Assembly (NCBI GenBank): GCA_030762175.1
Contig: CM060831.1
Location: 144,847,501-144,911,500, forward strand
DNA from: Metallyticus violacea
Lineage: Eukaryota; Arthropoda; Insecta; Mantodea; Metallyticidae
Direction: 5' to 3'
DNA length: 64,000 bases
Shown here: one piece after another, positions 58,150 through 64,000 of the stretch
Layout of the letters: every line of letters starts with the position of its first letter
How positions within the stretch are numbered: position 1 is the stretch's first letter
Program-made: the position numbers and the translations under genes
Notes under the pieces: generated by a model
Database searches by the model: none
Told to the model about the DNA's origin: nothing
What the model saw: the letters and a program-made list of their open reading frames with translations, nothing else

Positions 58150-58428
58150 ATTTGATTTGTCTTATTTACCGACGCTCTTTAACATCTCAGGTCATCAGCG
58201 TCACATTCAGTTCAGGGCGTGAAACGGCCGACAAATTTTGCTCAGAGGCCTCTTCTTTCAGGCTTTAGGTTCTTTTTCGTGCTGTAAATGTACGACATGG
58301 GACCCACGGCTTTACTTCCCTTCCGAAGAAAGCCATACTTAGGAGTTTTACGCCCAAAAAAATAAAAAAACCCCGCGACCTTGGGTTTACGAAGCCAAGT
58401 ATGGTTACCACTACACCACCAGGACCGA
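58150..58428 (-). repeat. SINE-B copy 9
   Basis: Minus-strand copy with the 3' end at about 58165 and head ending at 58428. The box B portion is deleted (the GGCCGGGTTCGAA segment is replaced by AAAAAAATAAAAAAAC). CCTGAAGAG at 58141-58149 and CCTGAAGGG after the head suggest the target duplication, with one mismatch. Confidence 0.85.
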
Positions 58429-58959
58429 CCTGAAGGGGTGCACAGTTCAAGAAGTTATGGTAAAGTTCTTATTTTTAAATTCGAAAAATCTATCGACCTC
58501 AACCGGGGTCAAGCCAGTGAACTTTAGTTCTAAAGGAGAAAGAAACAACCTATTTTATATTTAAATCAACACAACTACTTAAATTCGCTATTAATAAAAG
58601 GATAAATAAATTGGTATAGAATAATAAAATAGTTAGACGAAGATAATAACAAGAATAATAAACACTGCAGCATTAATACGCTGCTATAAAAACAATGCAT
58701 GGAAAAACAGTTTGCAATGCTTTGCCAATATAGTAGTTGCACTGCAAGGCTTTAGCGTTAAAGTAGGTGTCGCCACTGTTGTGTTGGTAATGATAATGAA
58801 TAGGATGACTCGGATGACGACGGATATAAAATCGTGACGGGAGGTTGCAACAGAGGATTAATTGTGGCATCAGGGGGCGGTAACGTCGGCCTTTGCGTTT
58901 GTCAGTTTCTTAAACAAACAAACATCAACGCACGTGTCTTCTTCCACTACACAAGCCAG

Positions 58960-59364
58960 TCACAGCTGTCCATTCCACGTACGAGCATGTATGTGTGGGG
59001 AACTGATCACAAGTTTTCGATGACGACTGCAAAACCCAAATGAAATGAACGCTTCATCAAACCGACGACGAGGGTGCAGACAATTATCCCGGCCGTCCTC
59101 TTCGCCTCCCCCCCTCAAACCTTCACGGAAATGATAGGCATCGGCAGTAATCATCTGGGTTGGATCTGCAATCACTGACTGGGATGTTCCGGCTGGCTTT
59201 TTAAAACCTGCGTACCCTTTTGTGTGGGTAATGGGAAAAAGGGTTGGGCCCAAGAAGGGAACAATTTGCCCGTCCACACGTGCAACTGATTTGCAAACTT
59301 CTCGTGCAACCAAATATGGTTCGCGGTTGGCTGAATTTGTGATAAGGAGAAAACTGTGAGTCAT
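58960..59364 (-). other. Unrecognised 134-codon open frame
   Basis: Minus-strand frame in a locally less AT-rich block, containing VRVDGQIV-like and YAGFKKPAGTSQSVIADPTQ, then MITADAYHF and a Gly/Glu/Asp-rich segment. No family was recognised and no splice signals stand out. It may be a transposon or LTR remnant or chance. Confidence 0.15.
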
Positions 59365-59860
59365 AAGAAAAAACTAAAACGTGCACTTGGGCCTAACAGG
59401 TTGGTACCTGAAGTTCTTCAATCTTATTTCACTTTTCCTCAGGTATAAACAGAAATAATGCAAATGATATGTCAAAATTTTGATACGGCACGAGGGTTAT
59501 ACTTCTGTGTTATGCTACCAAAATTAGAACTGTAAGTAGCCAGTTCCTAGGATTTTACTCATTCCTTAAATAAATTCAATGTCTGATGTATAGGTTGTAG
59601 AATGCAGTTGAGACAGCTGAGTTGAATTTTCTAGTGACATTCCTGATTATACATAGTTTCTTCTCAATCTAGGTTTTACTCCTTTTTACAAACTTACATG
59701 GAGGATTGAGTTGACCAATATAAAAGATTTTATATAAAAACACACGTCCGGAAACGCTCTGCTCAGGAAGGAAAAACCTTTGTTTTATGTTTACTGAATG
59801 ATCTAAATAATATTACACAAGAATCTTGGTAAAATAAATCCGTTTGTTTTCTTCGATGTA

Positions 59861-61311
59861 GTTTTAATTTCATGCATTATTATACTCGTATGTGAATTAT
59901 TATAATTTTATTCATTTTTTGAACATTAAATACGTTTCCAAACATTTTGCAACCACCCATATGTATTCAGATATACTTTTAAGTCTGTAATTTCGTTTAT
60001 TGTATGAGCATGAACATGAATGCAATAATATTTCAAAATGATCTCGTTTTTATCACCTTTTATCACCACGACACACCTTTGAACACTCAGTGGTACACTA
60101 AGAAGCGGGCTTGCATTACAGCTTGCAATCTTACGGGTATGCTACGGTTCAAGGTCCTTAGGTTTTCTTGTGGTTGGCCTTCCATTGCTCACACAAAGTC
60201 TCCCGAGGTTCACTGAGGCTCTCAGGAACATGACGATTAACATTTTTCCCCATCATGTCCCAAACATGCTCAATGGGGTTGAGGTCAGAGCTTCATGCTG
60301 GCCAAACTTGCACTTAAATCCCTACCTCACACAAGTCATGCATGAACCTGAAATCATTGTCAACATACAGAGCATAGGGGACAACATTCTTCTGGAGAAT
60401 TTCCTCAATGTACCGGTTTCTATTCAGGGTCCCATTCTCCATAAAAACCAACTCTGTCTTGGTTTCCACAATGATAACAACCCATAACAGACGAGACCTT
60501 CCCTGAATGCCATCGTCGATGAGAAGGCGCAAGGGGCATACCTTTCTCCAGTCCTCCTCCATACTCTTTTCCTGGTATCAGGTGATCACAGGCTGATCAT
60601 CCGTGAATAGGACATCTTTCCATTGCTCCTCAGTCCACTTCAGATGTTGACAAGCAAAAGCAAGATGTCTTATAGACAGGAACTTCTGGCTGGTCTTCTA
60701 GAGGTGAGCTGTGCTTCTTCAAATCTCCTTATCACTGTTCTCATACTGACATTGACTCCTGATGCCTTTGTAAGCGATTTTGAGTTTCTACGGCTGTTGT
60801 GTGACGATCATGCAAAACTTCAACTGCAGAAATTGATCATCTCCGGCAGAGGTCACTCTTCTGTGACCAGATCCTGGTCTTCTGCAGTAGATACCAAGTT
60901 CCCTGTACCTTCAGCATGTCCTTTGTACAGTAGAAACATTGACTCCTAGCACCTGGGCAACATAACGCATGCTTCGTCCATCTTCCAACAGGACGATTGC
61001 TTTAACAGCCTCCTCTCGAGTAAATGGCATCTTTACCTCATAAAATTCTGATTGAAACACCTCAACAATACAATAAAACTAATGAATCAGCAATACAAGA
61101 ACAACAATGCCACTAGACATTTCAATTAGTTCGTGTAAAAATATGATTAAATCGCGTTCATTTCAATGTTCATACAATAAAGGAAATTATAGACTCAAAA
61201 TAATATTTGAATACATAAGAGTGATTGCAAAAATTTCGAAAAGCATTTAATGTTCAACAATGAATGTAATAATTATATTAATTCACACATAATATGCGTA
61301 AAATTAAATAT
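59861..61311 (-). mobile_element. Tc1-like DNA transposon with long inverted repeats
   Basis: Inverted termini are 59861-59959 and 61219-61311. Both, read inward, contain TGTGAATTA, TTGAACATTAAAT and a TTTTGCAA.CAC.C motif, and they align over about 93 bases with some mismatches. Between them the minus strand encodes a decayed Tc1-like transposase. The element spans about 1.45 kb, a usual Tc1 size. The exact ends and TA duplications are not fixed. Confidence 0.82.
60160..61032 (-). pseudogene. Tc1-like transposase, inactivated
   Basis: Starting at 61032 on the minus strand: MPFTREEAVKAIVLLEDGRS, MRYVAQVLGVNVSTVQR (HTH), RYRELGIYCRRPGSGHRRVT (the GRP[GR]SG linker region), later HLKWTEEQWKDVLFTDDQPV (first catalytic Asp), WVVIIVETKTELVFMENGTL, NRNRYIEEILQ, YVDNDFRFMHD (second Asp region) and SSDLNPIEHVWDMM (third acidic residue). 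Length and motif order match Tc1 transposase, but stops (for example after STVQRTC) and frameshifts abolish it. Confidence 0.82.
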
Positions 61312-62009
61312 ATTCCAAATAATTAGATGTTGCCTTTTGGACCTCTCAGTTTTTGCATACACATTAAGAAAGTTTACTCATGTATGAACAAGCAAATGGA
61401 AATAAAGACAATTTGCGATACCTTATCAGTTAGCATAACCGCTGCGACACCAGTCAACTTGATTGTGAGACTTAACCAATGATTACTGAAAAAAGAAAGT
61501 TTGCAACCAAACTAGAGAGAGAGACAATGGTGCACTTGTAGAACTCCTGACTTCAAAGAAGAAGTGCTGAATCATGTAAGTATATATGTTTTTCACACCC
61601 CTTGCCCTCACTTCATAGTTACAAGGTTCAAGAATCTAGTGATTATGAATCTAGAGTGGATTTTTGGCATTGGTTTTTGCATAGGTATAACCAAGAACAT
61701 CATTTGTTTATTAAACAATGAATGTCCTTAAGCTTACTTTTCTTGTTGTTACTTGTAACCGAAATAAATGCCTCAACTTCCGGGCTCTGCTTAAGAGCAT
61801 TTAATTTCAACTTTTTGTCCAAATATATTTCTCTTATTTATCTTCAAGGGCTATATATTCCGTATCCCAAATAGGTTGTCTAAGACATTTCTACAATTTA
61901 TGAGACTATAATAAGTTTATTAACAACAGCCGCCATTATGCAGCTCCTCATTAGTACATATAGCGAAACATAAAAGGAAGAACATGTTTTATATATATAT
62001 ACATATATA
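61312..62009. other. No feature recognised
   Basis: AT-rich spacer between the two DNA transposons, ending in a TATATA run that would provide the TA target of the element at 62010. Confidence 0.55.
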
Positions 62010-62849
62010 GGGTGCTAAAATGTATACACACTTCAAGCAAAGAAAACACTGTGTTAACATAATAAAACTGAATTCATACAAACAGAAAATGATGAGCACT
62101 AATCATCTTAGACGTTTACAGTTACAACAGTAGCTCAAAATGCCCATCATCGGTGTCGACACACTTCTGAGTACGTTGAACTACTGATTGAGCAACGTTT
62201 GCGAAAGTGTCCTCAGCAATACCAGTACATGCCGTTTCAATTTCTTCCCGAAGTGCTGCCGGTGTAACGGTTTTCTACGGCATACAACGTTCTTAAGAGT
62301 TCCCCATAGGTAGAAGTCCAACGGAGTCAGATCCAGAGAACGCGGTGAAAACTCAATCGAACCTCTTCGTCCTATCCAGTACTTTGGAAGATTGTCATCA
62401 CATACATCTTGGCGGTAATGTGGTGGTGCACCATCCTGTTGCATACGGTACTACCGGTCTCAAATTTGTCTCGAGTGCGTGCAATTATTAGCCGCGTTGT
62501 CGGTTCTGTTCCATTGCCTTTGAACTTCAACAACATTCTTGGTTTTCCAATACCACTTCAAAATTGCTTTCCGCTGTTCAAACGATAATATTGGATACAT
62601 TTTCTTGTAGCAATACTAGGCATAGCGTAATGTGAACCACATCTGTTTACAGAATATCATCGATTATCTTGGCTTCATTTATTCACTGCTGATTTACCTG
62701 TCACATAGCAACGCTATCATAATGTATGTGTGTCACATCTGTTTACAGAACATCATACTACACATTAATGTTGCTTTTCGGTACAATTTTGAAATATATT
62801 AAATAGATATCTACTGTGAAAGTGTGTATAGATATTTTGGCAGCCCCGG
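62010..62849 (-). mobile_element. Internally deleted DUF4817-type DDE transposon
   Basis: Termini are GGGTGCTAAAATGTATACAC (62010) and, on the other strand, GGCTGCCAAAATATCTATAC (from about 62847), flanked by TA-rich sequence. On the minus strand an N-terminal segment reads FEQRKAILKWYWKTKNVVEV with QRQWNR and a nearby TRDKFETGST, typical of the DUF4817 N-terminus. It is joined directly to MQQDGAPPHYRQDV (second Asp region) and SLDLTPLDFYLWGTLKNVV (the SPDLTPxDFFLWG motif). The central third, with the first catalytic Asp, is deleted, producing an ~840-bp non-autonomous derivative. Confidence 0.8.
62181..62444 (-). pseudogene. C-terminal transposase fragment of the deleted DUF4817-type element
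   Basis: An 87-codon open frame reading MQQDGAPPHYRQDV, IGRRGSIEFSPRSLDLTPLD and FYLWGTLKNVV. It holds the second Asp and the region of the third acidic residue (the D in LDF) of the DDE fold. It is not a complete gene: it starts inside the catalytic domain and ends without the usual long C-terminal tail. Confidence 0.78.
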
Positions 62850-64000
62850 TATATATAAATGCTTGAAAACGCGAAAGATTCGTTTGACATAGACGTTCTT
62901 ACAATCATGCTGAAACATTTGCCGTGCAATTGTATCTTCTTCGCTCCCCGTCGTTACTAGTTCGGGTGTTCATCTTGCTAGCCCCGACATCGCCGGTCCC
63001 AATAATGCCAAACATTGTATCAGTGTACTTTGCTTTTTATTTCTTTGTGATTTGCCATTTCAAAAGTTTGCTATCTTTGCTATAGCAGTTACTTTTGAAT
63101 CATTGTATATATTGTGTTGTTCCAAAGAAATACCAGCATTGAAAATGCCCTGCTTCATGGCGTTTGCGTCTTTTATGAAACCCATGCTCTAATCTTTCAG
63201 ATCTCATTTTATAACCAGAAGAAATGCCGGTCACTTAACGCAACAGGAGGCGTTAACACCATTACGCCCACCAAGGAGGGCGAGAGTAAGAAATGCGATT
63301 AAAACGCGGCTATGTAATCGAGTTGAGTCGCGCGATAATTGGTTTTGGAATCGAATCAGAGCGCGGTGGTATCGAGAGGTTATTGAGTGCTCGAACCCTC
63401 CTGTAAGGGAATTCGACGTCAAGTCATGGGGCATACCAGTGTACCAATTAAAATGAAATTGCAATGCCCTAGGTGCACGCATAGAAACTGTTATATCATT
63501 TTGATACTAGCACATTTTTACAAGAAATTTACCAAATGCAGACAAATGTCTTCTCATTCCATTAACATTGTTGAAAGTTACAAAACTCTGTGACAACTAT
63601 TACAAGATCAATAACCTTACGTTGTCAGAGCTTATTGTATCTTAGGAAATAAATAAATTACTAGAAGAATTCATTATAATGTCTAATTGTTGTGAAACGG
63701 TTCTAAATATATTCAATACATGCAATAGGCTGTATCAGTTTACCTATTTGTACAAATATTTATATTTAAGGTGAGATCAGAGGCCTGATATTATAATTTT
63801 AATGTACCTTTTTCTCAGAAAGCATTGCAGATACCTTAATGTAAGTTTTACTGCTTATTTTTCATTACATTATAAGTTCTGAGCTGTATTTTAGAGAATG
63901 TACTTTATAAAAATAATAATTTAGTAATTTTTTAACAGACTATTTTTTAAAAAATAAAAAATTATTAATATTCATGTATAAAATAATCTTAAACAATGAC
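62850..64000. other. No gene recognised
   Basis: A CpG-containing patch at 63230-63440 stands out in AT-rich DNA but its frames encode nothing recognisable. Confidence 0.5.

Overview
This window looks like intergenic or intronic DNA from an AT-rich, repeat-rich animal nuclear genome, most likely an insect; a large polyneopteran genome such as a cockroach or termite is my guess. There are no operons, no bacterial-type gene density, no rRNA and no intact long ORF. The evidence for this is spliced-gene architecture, many tRNA-derived SINEs with poly-A or A-rich tails and target-site duplications, long ATT/AAT and TA microsatellites, and relics of animal transposons (mariner, Tc1, a DUF4817-type DDE family, hAT/CGBP1-like, a non-LTR retrotransposon, an LTR and a Penelope-like motif).

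One piece of cellular protein-coding sequence is well supported. It is an internal exon on the minus strand at 34792-35549, with a His-rich tract and a Ser/Gly/Ala-rich low-complexity body, bounded by a strong polypyrimidine-AG acceptor and a GTAAG donor. I could not name the gene. Nearly all the other open frames are chance frames or lie inside repeats.

Layout: 1-9.3 kb holds a SINE, an internally deleted mariner and a Penelope-type hammerhead-like motif. 12-18 kb holds a DUF4817-type transposase relic, a solo LTR-like element and the first copy of an unnamed ~0.8 kb repeat (here 'repeat R'), itself carrying a SINE and a large inverted duplication. 19-26 kb holds a hAT-like end, SINE-B, a transposase C-terminus, a mariner relic and R copy 2. 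28-33 kb has a chain of palindromes and several SINE-A copies. 34.8-35.5 kb is the exon. 36-39 kb is a dense cluster of nested SINEs plus a mariner relic. 42-46 kb has R copy 3, a second LTR fragment and SINEs. 47.6-48.9 kb is a decayed reverse-transcriptase element split by a SINE. 51.6-52.1 kb is a 261-bp tandem duplication. 54-56 kb has a dimeric SINE and a CGBP1/hAT-like pseudogene. 57-58.5 kb has several SINEs. 59.9-61.3 kb is a Tc1 element with long inverted repeats still recognisable, and 62.0-62.85 kb is an internally deleted DUF4817-type element.

The elements document layers of activity: transposases decayed by stops and frameshifts are older, and SINEs with recognisable duplications sit inside them. 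All family names come from reading translated motifs by eye, without database searches. Family labels SINE-A, B, C and repeat R are mine.
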